The notes under the pieces were generated by a model, which saw only the letters and a program-made list of their open reading frames with translations, made no database searches and was not told where the DNA came from. Positions 1 through 9,380 of a stretch of DNA of 64,000 nt are shown one piece after another (positions within the stretch are counted from its first letter, which is position 1; every line of letters begins with the position of its first letter). The DNA is taken from positions 620,001-684,000 of the forward strand of contig NZ_SNYC01000004.1 of assembly GCF_004362715.1 (NCBI RefSeq). The letters are read 5' to 3'. A program made the translations under genes and the position numbers. Source of the stretch: Pedobacter metabolipauper (GTDB lineage Bacteria > Bacteroidota > Bacteroidia > Sphingobacteriales > Sphingobacteriaceae).

Positions 1-720
1 CAGGCTGGGCTAAACCTTGAAATTTCGCGCCTTGAACTGCTGCAGCTAAAAAGACAAGTAAAAAATCAGGAAAAAACGATCCTGTCGGAAAGAAAAGGCC
101 TGGGTTATCAAATTAGTATGCAACAAAAAAATATAGCTACATATGGGAAAAAATTAAGCGGAGCAATAGTACAATCGCCAGCAAAAGGAATCGTTACCTG
201 GGTAAGTAATAAAATAGGGGCCGAGGTAAACGTGGGTTCCGATCTGGCGAGGGTAGCCGACCTGAGCAGCTATAAAGTGGAAGGGAAAATATCTGATGCT
301 TATGCTTCACAGCTTAAGAAAGGTATGGAGGTAATTGTGAAAATTGAAGACCAGGATCTGCGTGGAACCATAACCAATATTCAGCCGGAAGTTGATGCGG
401 GCATGGTTATTTTCTTTGTTAGCCTGAATAAAAATAACCATAACCTGCTCCGGGCTAATCTGAAAGTGGAATTGCAACTGGTTACATCGGTAAGGCGTAA
501 TGTATTGCGTGTTAAAAATGGATCTGTATTTACCGGAGCCGAGCAGCAGCAGATCTTTGTAGTACAGGGAGATGAAGCAGTATCAAGAACGATCAATACC
601 GGACTTAGCAATTTCAATTATACGGAGATTCTTACTGGACTGCGTCCTGGTGAAAAAGTAATCATCACCGAACTGAAAGACCTGCAGAGTTTCAAAAAGG
701 TGGCGATCAAAGATAAATAA
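1..720 (+). CDS. Periplasmic adaptor (HlyD/MFP family) of an ABC efflux pump, 5' end outside window
   Basis: The reading frame is open from base 1, so the gene starts upstream and only about 239 C-terminal residues are visible. The first part (residues up to about 45) is rich in K, E, L and Q, like the coiled-coil hairpin of adaptor proteins. It is followed by a lipoyl/barrel-sandwich return strand (SPAKGIVTWVSNKIGAEV) and a beta-barrel region. In this family the protein bridges an inner-membrane ABC transporter and an outer-membrane channel. The TolC-like gene starts 7 bp downstream and the ABC subunits follow, which supports that role. An internal ATG at 118 is not the true start because the frame reads through it. 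The family call is firm; the substrate is unknown. Confidence 0.85.
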   Translation, partial: QAGLNLEISRLELLQLKRQVKNQEKTILSERKGLGYQISMQQKNIATYGKKLSGAIVQSPAKGIVTWVSNKIGAEVNVGSDLARVADLSSYKVEGKISDAYASQLKKGMEVIVKIEDQDLRGTITNIQPEVDAGMVIFFVSLNKNNHNLLRANLKVELQLVTSVRRNVLRVKNGSVFTGAEQQQIFVVQGDEAVSRTINTGLSNFNYTEILTGLRPGEKVIITELKDLQSFKKVAIKDK

Positions 721-727
721 GAACAGC

Positions 728-2215
728 ATGGAAACTAAAACTTTACTTCGAATGTGCTTTTATCTATCGTTATTTTTTGGATCAGTGAAGATGTCTGCAC
801 AGCAATCACAACCCCTCCCTGCCCGCCTCAGTTTAAATGAGATTACCAGGCTGGCCAGGGAAAACTCTACGGCATCCTTGCAGGCTGCCACCTTAAAAGA
901 AAACAGATACTGGCAGTATAAAAACTTCCGGTCTAATTATTTACCACAATTGAACCTGGATGGTACATTACCTGACTTTACACGGGACAATATAGCCGTT
1001 ACACAGCCAGATGGTACCATTCAGTTCCAGCCAATTGCCAATGACAATTCGCGGTTAAACCTGGGGATTTCACAAAACATCAGTGCTACCGGCGGGCAGG
1101 TATTTCTCAATTCAAACCTGCTAAAATTCACTGATTTTGACCGTAAACAAACCCGTTTTTCCGGCAATCCGCTTGTGATCGGGTTCAGCCAGCCGTTGTT
1201 TGCATTTAATGCACTTTCCTGGGACAATAAGATCGAACCCTTGCGCTATGAAGAATCTAAGAAGAAATATGTGGAAGACCTGGAGGAGGTTAGCCGCAAT
1301 GCGACTACGATGTTCTTCGATCTGCTGATTGCCCAAATCAATCATGAAATTGCCCTGAAGAATAAAGAGAACAACGATATGCTGTTCAAGATTGGCGAAG
1401 CAAAGTCTACGATGGGAAAGCTGTCCAGAGACGAATTACTACAGTTGAAGCTGGCAGCCTTAAATGCGGGTAAGGCTGTGGCACAGGCAAGCCTGTATGT
1501 TGAAAGTTCGATGTTGCGCCTCAATTACTTTATTGGTGACAAGGAAAACTCAGCGATAGAGCTTGTACTTCCAGAGGAGCTTGCTGTATTTGATATCGAT
1601 CTCAAAACTGCTGTAAATGAAGCGAGAACCAATAAATATCAAACGGTAGAATTTCGAAGAACCTTACTGGAGGCAAAAAAAGAAGTTGCCCGGGCACATG
1701 GTGAGAATGGTTTGAATGCAAATTTATTTGCCACTTTTGGACTGACAAACCGCGCTGCAGATATTCCTGGCATTTACAGGCATCCTGTAGATCAGCAAAC
1801 CCTGCAGATTGGCTTTCAAATCCCAATTGTAGATTGGGGAAGATCGTCTGCCAGGATCAAGACTGCACAAGCCAATAGAAAACTGGTGGAATATAGTGTA
1901 GCCTTACAAGAAACTAATTTTGACCAGGAGATCTTTACCCAGGTTAAACAGTTTAACATGATCCGGGAGCAGATGAAAACAAATATCCTGGCCGATAGTA
2001 CAGCACAGGAACGTTACGGAATTGCCAGGCAACGGTATATGCTGGGTGACCTCAGCATTACGGACCTGAATATTGCATTGCAGGAAAAGGATCAGGCTAA
2101 AAGGGATTATATTTTGGCGCTGAAGAACTTTTGGGATGCCTATTATAACATCCGGATACTGACGCTTTATGATTTTGAAAAAGGAATTAAAATAGGATAT
2201 GACAATTTAAACTAA
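728..2215 (+). CDS. TolC-family outer membrane efflux protein
   Basis: 495 aa with an N-terminal signal peptide (about residues 1-25, ending near KMSAQQ) and two long helical repeats with regular heptad-like leucine and alanine spacing. This is the layout of the outer membrane efflux protein (OEP) family, which forms a trimeric channel across the outer membrane and periplasm. The ending (about residues 420-480) contains the QRYMLGDLSITDLNIA segment, a form of the RY..G..s..dl motif that closes each TolC repeat. It lies 7 bp after the adaptor and 6 bp before the ATPase gene, so the five genes look co-transcribed. The exported compound cannot be read from sequence. Confidence 0.9.
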   Translation: METKTLLRMCFYLSLFFGSVKMSAQQSQPLPARLSLNEITRLARENSTASLQAATLKENRYWQYKNFRSNYLPQLNLDGTLPDFTRDNIAVTQPDGTIQFQPIANDNSRLNLGISQNISATGGQVFLNSNLLKFTDFDRKQTRFSGNPLVIGFSQPLFAFNALSWDNKIEPLRYEESKKKYVEDLEEVSRNATTMFFDLLIAQINHEIALKNKENNDMLFKIGEAKSTMGKLSRDELLQLKLAALNAGKAVAQASLYVESSMLRLNYFIGDKENSAIELVLPEELAVFDIDLKTAVNEARTNKYQTVEFRRTLLEAKKEVARAHGENGLNANLFATFGLTNRAADIPGIYRHPVDQQTLQIGFQIPIVDWGRSSARIKTAQANRKLVEYSVALQETNFDQEIFTQVKQFNMIREQMKTNILADSTAQERYGIARQRYMLGDLSITDLNIALQEKDQAKRDYILALKNFWDAYYNIRILTLYDFEKGIKIGYDNLN

Positions 2216-2221
2216 CAATAG

Positions 2222-2890
2222 ATGATTAAATTAATAAACGTAGAAAAGATTTACCGCACCAGCAGTATTGAAACGGTAGCCCTCAATAAGGTAAATATCA
2301 ATATTCAAAAAGGGGAATTTGTATCTGTAATGGGTCCTTCTGGCTGTGGCAAAAGCACACTCTTAAATATTATTGGATTACTGGATGAACCGACTTCGGG
2401 AACTATAGAGATTGCAGATACACCGATTACCGGATATGCAGATAAGAAGCTGGCGTATTTGCGGAATGAGAAACTCGGTTTCATCTTTCAAAGCTATCAC
2501 CTGATTAGTGACCTCTCTGTGCTGGACAATGTGGAAATTCCTTTGCTTTACCGTAAAGGGGTTTCCGGCTCAGTGCGGAGAAAGCTGGCCCTGGAAGCTT
2601 TAGAGAAAGTAGGGTTAAATAGCCGGACAAAGCATTTTCCAAATCAGCTATCTGGTGGGCAAAGGCAAAGGGTAGCCATTGCGCGTGCGATAGTGGGCAA
2701 TCCTGAAGTTTTACTGGCAGATGAACCAACCGGAAACCTGGACAGTGTAATGGGCGAAGAGATCATGAACATCATGCTCAATCTGAACAAGACTGAAGGC
2801 ACCACCATAGTGATGGTTACCCATGATGAATATATGGCGGGTAAAACAGAAAGGCTGATCCGGTTTTTTGATGGTAGACAAGTAAACTAA
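2222..2890 (+). CDS. ABC transporter ATPase, MacB/LolD type
   Basis: 222 aa, the normal length for a stand-alone LolD/MacB-like nucleotide-binding subunit. It has Walker A GPSGCGKST (about residues 38-46), a Q-loop around FQSYHLISDL, the signature LSGGQRQRVAIARA, Walker B VLLADEPTGNLD and the switch histidine in MVTHDE. In this family ATP hydrolysis drives a mechanotransmission cycle in FtsX-like permeases that work with an adaptor and a TolC channel. It sits between the channel gene and the two permease genes. The ATPase and permease are separate genes here, unlike the fused MacB of Escherichia coli. Confidence 0.93.
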   Translation: MIKLINVEKIYRTSSIETVALNKVNINIQKGEFVSVMGPSGCGKSTLLNIIGLLDEPTSGTIEIADTPITGYADKKLAYLRNEKLGFIFQSYHLISDLSVLDNVEIPLLYRKGVSGSVRRKLALEALEKVGLNSRTKHFPNQLSGGQRQRVAIARAIVGNPEVLLADEPTGNLDSVMGEEIMNIMLNLNKTEGTTIVMVTHDEYMAGKTERLIRFFDGRQVN

Positions 2891-2895
2891 ACCCG

Positions 2896-4110
2896 ATGTT
2901 AAGAAATTATATCAAAATTGCCTTTAAGGTGATGCTGCGACAAAAGTTCTTTACTGGTGTTAGCCTTTTCGGGATCAGTTTTACGATCATGATCTTTTCC
3001 ATAACAACTGTCATATTTGACTTGGGCTATGGAGACAATGCTCCGGCAGTAAACAGAAGTCGCACGTTATATTTGGATGGAATAAGTATGGAAAGCCCAA
3101 CGGTTCCATACGCTCGTGTGAATATAGGTGATGATTTTTATAAGAAGCTGAGAGATTCCAGGGATGTAGAAAATATTTGCATTTATAAGGCAGGAAATAT
3201 CCGGTCATTCAAAAATGGTAAAGTAATTATATTTAATGTTTCCTATACTGATGAGGAGCTATGGCATATTTATAATTATACTTTTTTGGAAGGAAGACCT
3301 TATAATAAACGTGATATTATAACAGGTAAGCGCTATGCAGTCATCTCTGAATCCACCAAAAAGTACTACTTTGGGAACGGTAGTGCAATAGGCAAGTATA
3401 TTGGCGACGAGAAGAAGTTTCAAATCATTGGTGTTGTAAAAAATAAGGTGATATTATATGCAAATGGGCCTGAAGTGGCTAATATATTAATTCCTTATAG
3501 CATTTCTACTACCAGCTATGCCAGCAGTAATCCGGCAATCATTCTCGCAAAGAGCAACAAAGTGATACCGGACATAAAAGACGAATTAGTTAGAATGACT
3601 AAGCGGATTGATCAATACAAGTCTTTGAAAGATATCAGAATTAGATTGAGTGGAGGAACTGTTTTTGAGATGAGGGACTTCGGATACGCTATACTGGGTT
3701 TAAGTATATTTCTGTTCTTTATAGTAGTGATTCCGGCGCTGAACCTGATAGGCTTAAATGTCAATAGAATTTCTGAAAGAAGTTCTGAAATTGGCATCCG
3801 TAAAGCATTCGGTGCGTCTTCATCCGTACTTGCTGGGCAGTTTATCATAGAAAATATCATCATTACCTTTATCGGTGGAATCCTTGGCGTCATACTTACC
3901 TTTGTGGTTTCATCCGCTTTGGTCAGAATGATTTTCTATAATTCTCCTGAATCAGCAGATGGTGTATATTCTGCGCTGATCAGCTGGAAATCTGTCTTAT
4001 ATTCTATTTTATCAGCCTTGTTTTTTGGTCTTGTTTCAGGAGTTATACCAGCCTGGCGAATGTCAAGATTACATGCCATCAAAGCACTGAAAGGAGGCTC
4101 CGCATCATGA
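2896..4110 (+). CDS. ABC transporter permease, FtsX/MacB type (first)
   Basis: 404 aa with one N-terminal membrane segment (about residues 18-40), a large periplasmic MacB-PCD-like domain (about 45-255) and three C-terminal membrane segments (about 260-395). The family motif SSEIGIRKAFGAS precedes the penultimate helices. It starts 5 bp after the ATPase gene and overlaps the next permease by 4 bp (ATGA), which suggests translational coupling. The permease is probably an obligate heterodimer with its neighbour. The DNA is visibly more AT-rich, with more ATA and TTT codons, than the flanking ATPase and regulator genes. Confidence 0.88.
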   Translation: MLRNYIKIAFKVMLRQKFFTGVSLFGISFTIMIFSITTVIFDLGYGDNAPAVNRSRTLYLDGISMESPTVPYARVNIGDDFYKKLRDSRDVENICIYKAGNIRSFKNGKVIIFNVSYTDEELWHIYNYTFLEGRPYNKRDIITGKRYAVISESTKKYYFGNGSAIGKYIGDEKKFQIIGVVKNKVILYANGPEVANILIPYSISTTSYASSNPAIILAKSNKVIPDIKDELVRMTKRIDQYKSLKDIRIRLSGGTVFEMRDFGYAILGLSIFLFFIVVIPALNLIGLNVNRISERSSEIGIRKAFGASSSVLAGQFIIENIIITFIGGILGVILTFVVSSALVRMIFYNSPESADGVYSALISWKSVLYSILSALFFGLVSGVIPAWRMSRLHAIKALKGGSAS

Positions 4111-5249
4111 TCAAACATATTTTTATACTCACCTGGAATAAAAGAAAGCAGCATATATTTTTGATTATTGAATTGTTCTTCTTTTTTCTGGCAATCAGCT
4201 TCCTGGTTTTTATTTCAATATCTTCTAAATTAGCTTCAGGCCCTAAAAATTTTAATATTGATAATGTTGTTGACATACAGATTCCTTATCAGGCCGATTC
4301 GACAATAAAGCTATTAAGAGAAAGTGTGATGCAGATGACTGAGGTTAGTGGTGCCAGTTTTAGCAATACCGGCCCCTCTATAGGATATTTCGACGCTGTC
4401 GATGTGATATGGAATGGAAAAAATATAGAAATTTATCGAAGTTTTTCTGACGAGTACCTGAAAGATTTAGTCTCCTTAAAGCTGAGGGAAGGTAAGTGGT
4501 TTGATAACACAAGCATTAATGCCTCAAAAAAACTAATAGTGATCAATGGTATATTACAGGAAAAGTTTTTCCCCAATGGGAATGCCGTTGGCAAAACGTT
4601 AACCACATCACTAGACAAATACCTCATTATCGGGGTAATCGAAGACTTAAATGACGATGCCGGAAAAAGCACTACAGTTAACGGGTCCTTTTATGAATTT
4701 AGTCCTAAGGTAAGTTATGCTCATTTATTGGTGAAACTTAAAGTTCCTCTTAACGAAAAGATCTATAAGCAATTGCAAAGAAAGCAAAAGGAATATGGAG
4801 GTAGTTATGAATATTCAGAGATCATTTCTATAGCTCAATATCGGGAATCCCGCGAAAAACAGAATTCATCATTTTTTAGTTTCATTCTTCTCATTTCCAG
4901 TTTTTTAATTGTGAATATTGTGTTGGGGCTATATAGCATACTCTATCAAACTATAAATAGAAGAAAGTCTGAAATAGGTATCCGCAGAGCTGCAGGTGCT
5001 ACTTCTGGTGCGATATATAAGCAAATTATATTTGAAGTATTGTGCCTTACTACGTTTGCACTGATATTTGGTGTTGCTGTCGGGTATCAGTTTCTTTTAT
5101 TCAATACCCTGCAAGGGGAACCTGCAGATTATGTGATATCCATGGTAGTTGCTGCTTTATTTATATACCTGCTGGTTACACTTTGTGCACTTTATCCAGC
5201 ATATCTGGCTGCTAAAATACATCCTGCAGATGCGTTACATGATGAGTAA
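4107..5249 (+). CDS. ABC transporter permease, FtsX/MacB type (second)
   Basis: 380 aa with the same architecture as the preceding permease: an N-terminal membrane helix (about 15-38), a periplasmic domain, and a C-terminal three-helix block. It carries the counterpart motif KSEIGIRRAAGAT (about residues 290-302). The start ATG overlaps the stop of the upstream gene. The pair shares topology but is clearly diverged, consistent with two different half-permeases in one complex. Like its partner it is AT-rich. A 32-bp gap separates it from the regulator gene. Confidence 0.87.
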   Translation: MIKHIFILTWNKRKQHIFLIIELFFFFLAISFLVFISISSKLASGPKNFNIDNVVDIQIPYQADSTIKLLRESVMQMTEVSGASFSNTGPSIGYFDAVDVIWNGKNIEIYRSFSDEYLKDLVSLKLREGKWFDNTSINASKKLIVINGILQEKFFPNGNAVGKTLTTSLDKYLIIGVIEDLNDDAGKSTTVNGSFYEFSPKVSYAHLLVKLKVPLNEKIYKQLQRKQKEYGGSYEYSEIISIAQYRESREKQNSSFFSFILLISSFLIVNIVLGLYSILYQTINRRKSEIGIRRAAGATSGAIYKQIIFEVLCLTTFALIFGVAVGYQFLLFNTLQGEPADYVISMVVAALFIYLLVTLCALYPAYLAAKIHPADALHDE

Positions 5250-5281
5250 ATTATGTTAATTTAGCCTATTATTTAGAAGAA

Positions 5282-6658
5282 ATGATCCTGATTATAGATG
5301 ATGATATCGCCGTACGTACTTCATTAAGGATTTTCCTGAAACATGAGGGATGGTCTGCTTTAACCGCATCAGATCCTGAAGAAGGTTATGCCATTATTCG
5401 GGAAAATGAGCTGCAGGCGGTATTGCTGGATATGAACTTTTCCATGGAGACATCCGGAGTTGAAGGGTTGGCTGCTCTGCGGAATATAAAGCAGCTAAAA
5501 CCAGAACTGCCCGTTATCTTAATGACGGGATGGGCCTCCATCCCTATCGCTGTTGAAGGTATGAAAATAGGTGCAGCTGATTTTATCAACAAGCCGTGGG
5601 AGAACCAGAACCTGCTGGAGTCTCTGAGGACCGCCGTTAAACTTTCTGCTCAGGACGTATCTGCCGGATCCGTCAGCAGAATGCAGCTCAACGAAAAATA
5701 CGGGTTTGAAAATATAATTGGGGATGACCTGGAGTTACAGGCTGTTTTAAAGACCATCGGCAGGATTAGCGGTACCGAAGCTTCTGTGCTGATTATAGGG
5801 GAAAGCGGCACAGGGAAAGAACTGATCGCTGAAGCCATACATCAAAATAGTTCCAGGAAGAATAAGCCTTTTATCAAAGTAAACCTGGGTGGCATCTCTT
5901 CTTCATTGTTTGAAAGTGAGATGTTCGGACACAAGCGGGGTGCTTTTACCGATGCCAGGAACGACAGAACTGGCAGGTTTGAAATGGCGCATAAAGGCAC
6001 CATTTTTCTGGACGAGATTGGCGACCTGGATTTGAACAGCCAGGTAAAACTGCTTCGCGTTTTACAGGATAGAACCTATGAAGTATTGGGCGACAGCCGG
6101 ACGCGGACGGTGGACGTACGTGTGATCTGTGCGACAAACAGAAATTTAAAGGAAATGGTTGCTGAGAAGAAATTCAGGGAAGATCTGTATTACCGCATCA
6201 ATCTGATTCTGATTAACCTGCCCCCGCTCAGGCAACGTGCGGCTGATATTCCTTTGCTGGCCAACTACTTTTTAAACAACCTCAAGGTATTGTATAACCG
6301 TTCGGGCCTGAAGATCAGTTCAGCCGCACTTTCCTGGCTTAAGGATCTTTACCTTTCAGGAAATATCAGGGAGTTAAAAAACATTGTAGAGCGAACAGTG
6401 CTGGTATCAGAGAAAGATACACTGGAGATTAAAGACTTTGAATACCAGATTGAGTCTGTTGGCAAGCAGGCTGATTACAAGGATTTACCAGCGGTAGGCA
6501 GTATGACGATTGATGAGGTAGAGCTTTCGATGATCATCAAGGCGATGGATCATCATCAGCAAAACATCAGTAAAGTTGCGCGGTCGCTCGGATTGAGCAG
6601 GGGTACATTATATCGCAAGCTGGAAAAATACAACATCCCGTATGAAGCTCAGAAATAA
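5282..6658 (+). CDS. Sigma-54-dependent response regulator, NtrC type
   Basis: 458 aa in three parts. The receiver (residues 1-115) has the acidic pocket D6-D8, the likely phospho-acceptor D50 and the conserved K104. The AAA+ domain (about 142-375) has Walker A GESGTGKE (173-180) and Walker B IFLDEIGDL. The Fis-type helix-turn-helix lies at about 430-455 (NISKVARSLGLSRGTLYRK). The sigma-54 contact loop reads GAFTDA (220-225) instead of the textbook GAFTGA. It probably activates the efflux operon through sigma-54 on a signal from the kinase whose start codon lies 17 bp inside this gene. No -24/-12 promoter could be checked because the operon start is outside the window. Confidence 0.92.
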   Translation: MILIIDDDIAVRTSLRIFLKHEGWSALTASDPEEGYAIIRENELQAVLLDMNFSMETSGVEGLAALRNIKQLKPELPVILMTGWASIPIAVEGMKIGAADFINKPWENQNLLESLRTAVKLSAQDVSAGSVSRMQLNEKYGFENIIGDDLELQAVLKTIGRISGTEASVLIIGESGTGKELIAEAIHQNSSRKNKPFIKVNLGGISSSLFESEMFGHKRGAFTDARNDRTGRFEMAHKGTIFLDEIGDLDLNSQVKLLRVLQDRTYEVLGDSRTRTVDVRVICATNRNLKEMVAEKKFREDLYYRINLILINLPPLRQRAADIPLLANYFLNNLKVLYNRSGLKISSAALSWLKDLYLSGNIRELKNIVERTVLVSEKDTLEIKDFEYQIESVGKQADYKDLPAVGSMTIDEVELSMIIKAMDHHQQNISKVARSLGLSRGTLYRKLEKYNIPYEAQK

Positions 6659-7955
6659 ATTTCTCCTTTTTGCGGTGCTCATGCACCTGGTTTTTATATT
6701 TCTGCTCTTAAACCTGCCAGAAAAAAAGCTATTTCTCTTTGTTGCCGGGGAGGTTTTAATTCTACTGTCTGTGATCTGCTCTTTTTGGCTTTACAACGGA
6801 ATCCGGCAGCCTTCAAAATTGATCTCTTCCGGTATAGAAGCCATTAAAGACAAAGACTTTAATACCAGGCTTGTAAAAACGAATCATTCTGAAATGGATG
6901 ATCTTATTCATGTTTATAACCAGATGATTGATCAGCTTCGGGAAGAACGCATTAAACAGAGCGAAAAAAACCATGTTCTGGACAAGCTGATCGGAGCTTC
7001 TCCTTCTGGTATCATCTTGCTGGAAGAGAATGACCTTATCAGTGCCATCAATAATGCTGCTGTGCAAATGCTGCAGCTCGGTAGTACGAATGCTAAGGGA
7101 ATGACATTATCAGATATTCCGGGTCAACTTCCCCTTGAAATTGCCAAAATTGGAAATGGTGAAGCTTCGATCATAACCATCAATGGGGCATCGATCTATA
7201 AATGTCAGAAAGCCCATTTCGTAGATTTAGGGTATTCTCACTACTTCATTCTGATTGAGCAGCTGAATGATGAGATCTATAAAAAGGAAAAAACTGCTTA
7301 TGAGAAGGTGATTCGCATCATGTCGCACGAAACTAACAATTCCATCGGTGCCATCAACTCTATTTTGTCTACTGTGATTAACTTCAAAGATCAATTGCAT
7401 CAGGCAAACCGTGAGGATTATGAGGATGCCTTAAATGTTGCGATCAACAGAAATAAAGCATTGAGCAATGTGATATCTAATTTTGCACAGGTGGTAAAGA
7501 TCCCGGAACCGCTGTTGGAAAGCCATGATCTAAACCAGCTTCTCAAAACAGTGCACATACTCATGGAGGCGGAGGGAAGAAAGAAACAGGTGAACTGGGT
7601 TCTTGAGCTTTGCTCAGGTGAATTGCTGGCAACGATCGACTCTGCACAGATAGAGCAGGTATTGATCAATGTTGTGAAAAATGCACTGGAATCGGTAGAA
7701 TTCAATGGAACAATTAAATTGGAGAGTAGCCGGAATCCTGCTATGTTATGCATATCGGATAATGGAAAAGGGATTCCGGCTGAGGTCAGTCAACAACTTT
7801 TTACACCTTTTTTTAGCAGTAAAAAGAATGGACAGGGTATAGGACTCACTTTGAGCAGGGAAATCCTGTTAAACCACCATTGCAGTTTTTCATTGAAGAC
7901 TATAGACAACTGGACAGAATTTAAGATCGGTAGTTTTAATTTTCATGCCAGTTGA
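6642..7955 (+). CDS. Sensor histidine kinase partner of the NtrC-type regulator
   Basis: 437 aa with two N-terminal membrane helices (about 7-25 and 30-51) and almost no periplasmic loop. A HAMP-like linker (about 52-104) and a PAS-like region (about 105-210) follow. The H-box is MSHETNNSIGAI with the predicted phospho-His at 229. The ATPase domain has an N-box (NVVKNALES), a G1 box (DNGKGIP) and a G2 box (GQGIGLTLS). It overlaps the response-regulator gene by 17 bp, marking a cognate pair. The lack of an extracytoplasmic sensor domain suggests it senses the membrane or a cytoplasmic ligand via PAS; that is inference. Confidence 0.9.
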   Translation: MKLRNKFLLFAVLMHLVFIFLLLNLPEKKLFLFVAGEVLILLSVICSFWLYNGIRQPSKLISSGIEAIKDKDFNTRLVKTNHSEMDDLIHVYNQMIDQLREERIKQSEKNHVLDKLIGASPSGIILLEENDLISAINNAAVQMLQLGSTNAKGMTLSDIPGQLPLEIAKIGNGEASIITINGASIYKCQKAHFVDLGYSHYFILIEQLNDEIYKKEKTAYEKVIRIMSHETNNSIGAINSILSTVINFKDQLHQANREDYEDALNVAINRNKALSNVISNFAQVVKIPEPLLESHDLNQLLKTVHILMEAEGRKKQVNWVLELCSGELLATIDSAQIEQVLINVVKNALESVEFNGTIKLESSRNPAMLCISDNGKGIPAEVSQQLFTPFFSSKKNGQGIGLTLSREILLNHHCSFSLKTIDNWTEFKIGSFNFHAS

Positions 7956-8004
7956 GGATGTAATTGCGAATATGATCGTACATTTAAAATCAAATACTAT
8001 TGTT

Positions 8005-8844
8005 ATGAGAAGAAAATCATTGAAAAGACTAATCTTGTATATTCCTGTTGTTTTTCTTATGCTCTCCTTCAGTAAGGCAAAAGAAATTACCTGGGTAGCA
8101 ATAGGCGACTCTATAACTTATCTTAATGACCATCCTGATGAGACTGGCAATAGGACAAGCAAAGGCTACTTAACAATGGTACAGGAAGCGGTTGCTGATC
8201 TGCATTATATCAATCAAGGTCATAATGGATGGACAACTTCCGGAATTGCCAAAGAAATTGAAAAGCTTGGAATCGTCAAAGCGGATATTTATACCGTTTT
8301 TATTGGCACAAACGATTGGTGGTCTGGTATTCCTATTGGAACCCTGGATGATTATTTAAATGATACAGGTACTGGTACAACCTGCGGGTCTTACCGGAAA
8401 ATCATTAATAAAATACGAAGCCTTAATCATGAAGCAAGAATTATACTGATTACACCAATGCAGCGTAATGATTTTGTTTATATCGCCAATGCGCAAAATA
8501 ATGCTTTCGGCTCTTACAAGGAGAAGAACGGGCAAAGCCTGGAAGGCTTTGCAAATGCCATTGCTGCCATTAGTAAACAGGAGAAATTTGAATCGATTGA
8601 TCTTTATCATAACAAGGAGTTGAGGCTTGATAAACTGGTAAAATATAAAAGGCTGAAAAACCCCGTAACTGGTGAATACAAAAATTATAAATTCCCAGAA
8701 TCAGCATCAATTCCGTTTAATCCTACAAAAGATGAGTATCCCTACCCTCCGGATGCAATGGCCATGACTTATGATGGTTTACATCCTTCAAACAAAGGGA
8801 ACGCTATTATCTCAAAGCAGTTGGTGAAGCTATTTAAAAAATAA
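8005..8844 (+). CDS. Secreted SGNH/GDSL-type hydrolase
   Basis: 279 aa from the ATG at 8005. That start gives a standard signal peptide (MRRKSLKRLILYIPVVFLML, cut after SKA). An in-frame ATG at 7945 would add 20 non-signal-like residues overlapping the kinase gene, so I prefer 8005. Block I is GDSITYLND, with the nucleophile Ser in GDS. Block III is FIGTNDWW, giving the GxND oxyanion Asn. Block V is DGLHPSNKGN, giving the Asp/His of the catalytic triad. Such enzymes deacylate esters on glycans or lipids; the substrate here is unknown. It is probably a separate unit from the kinase. Confidence 0.85.
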   Translation: MRRKSLKRLILYIPVVFLMLSFSKAKEITWVAIGDSITYLNDHPDETGNRTSKGYLTMVQEAVADLHYINQGHNGWTTSGIAKEIEKLGIVKADIYTVFIGTNDWWSGIPIGTLDDYLNDTGTGTTCGSYRKIINKIRSLNHEARIILITPMQRNDFVYIANAQNNAFGSYKEKNGQSLEGFANAIAAISKQEKFESIDLYHNKELRLDKLVKYKRLKNPVTGEYKNYKFPESASIPFNPTKDEYPYPPDAMAMTYDGLHPSNKGNAIISKQLVKLFKK

Positions 8845-8861
8845 TTAATTAAATTAGCTGC

Positions 8862-9377
8862 ATGGTGAAAAATCTCTTAGTTACCTTATTTATTCTTTCA
8901 GTTGGTCTGACTGCTCAATCACAATATACTGCCAAAATAAAAAAGGCAGCAGATGTTGTCGCAAAAGCCACGATTGAGGGAGATTATACTACGGCTATTA
9001 ATTGTATGTATCCCCCGGCAGTTAAAATGGGCGGCGGAAAGCAAGCGATGATTGCGTTGCTTAAAAAAACAATGGAAGATCTTGAAAAGGATGGTCAGGG
9101 TTTCAAATCAGCGTCTAATGGAGAGCCAGGTGAAGTTTACCGTTCTGGAAAAGAATTACATAGCGTTGTGCCGCAATACATGGAGATGAAATACAAAGAC
9201 GGATATTTATCATTTACAACCAGTATGCTTGCTGTGAGCCAGGATGAAGGTAAAACATGGACGTTTGTATCGGCAGGAAATATAGAGCCTGAAAGATTGA
9301 AAAAGATGTTTCCGGCATTAAATAAGAATTTAGTAATCATCAAAAGCACTCCGCCGGTTTATCACAGTGGCCAATAG
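8862..9377 (+). CDS. Exported protein of unknown function
   Basis: 171 aa with a clear signal peptide (MVKNLLVTLFILSVGLTAQS) and no further membrane segment, so probably periplasmic. I do not recognise a catalytic motif. The mature part begins with an alpha-helical stretch (AADVVAKATIEGDYTTAINC) followed by a beta-rich half ending in SQDEGKTWTFVSAGN. That pattern resembles small cone-shaped alpha+beta (NTF2/SnoaL-like) folds, but this is a weak impression. It lies 17 bp after the SGNH hydrolase and 3 bp before apbE, so it may be co-transcribed with apbE. Confidence 0.7.
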   Translation: MVKNLLVTLFILSVGLTAQSQYTAKIKKAADVVAKATIEGDYTTAINCMYPPAVKMGGGKQAMIALLKKTMEDLEKDGQGFKSASNGEPGEVYRSGKELHSVVPQYMEMKYKDGYLSFTTSMLAVSQDEGKTWTFVSAGNIEPERLKKMFPALNKNLVIIKSTPPVYHSGQ

Positions 9378-9380
9378 AAT

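Noticed and set aside
1479..1500. Sigma-54 -24/-12 promoter (TGGCAC-like) in the efflux operon
   Set aside because: The match lies inside the TolC-like gene and lacks a TTGC element at the right spacing.
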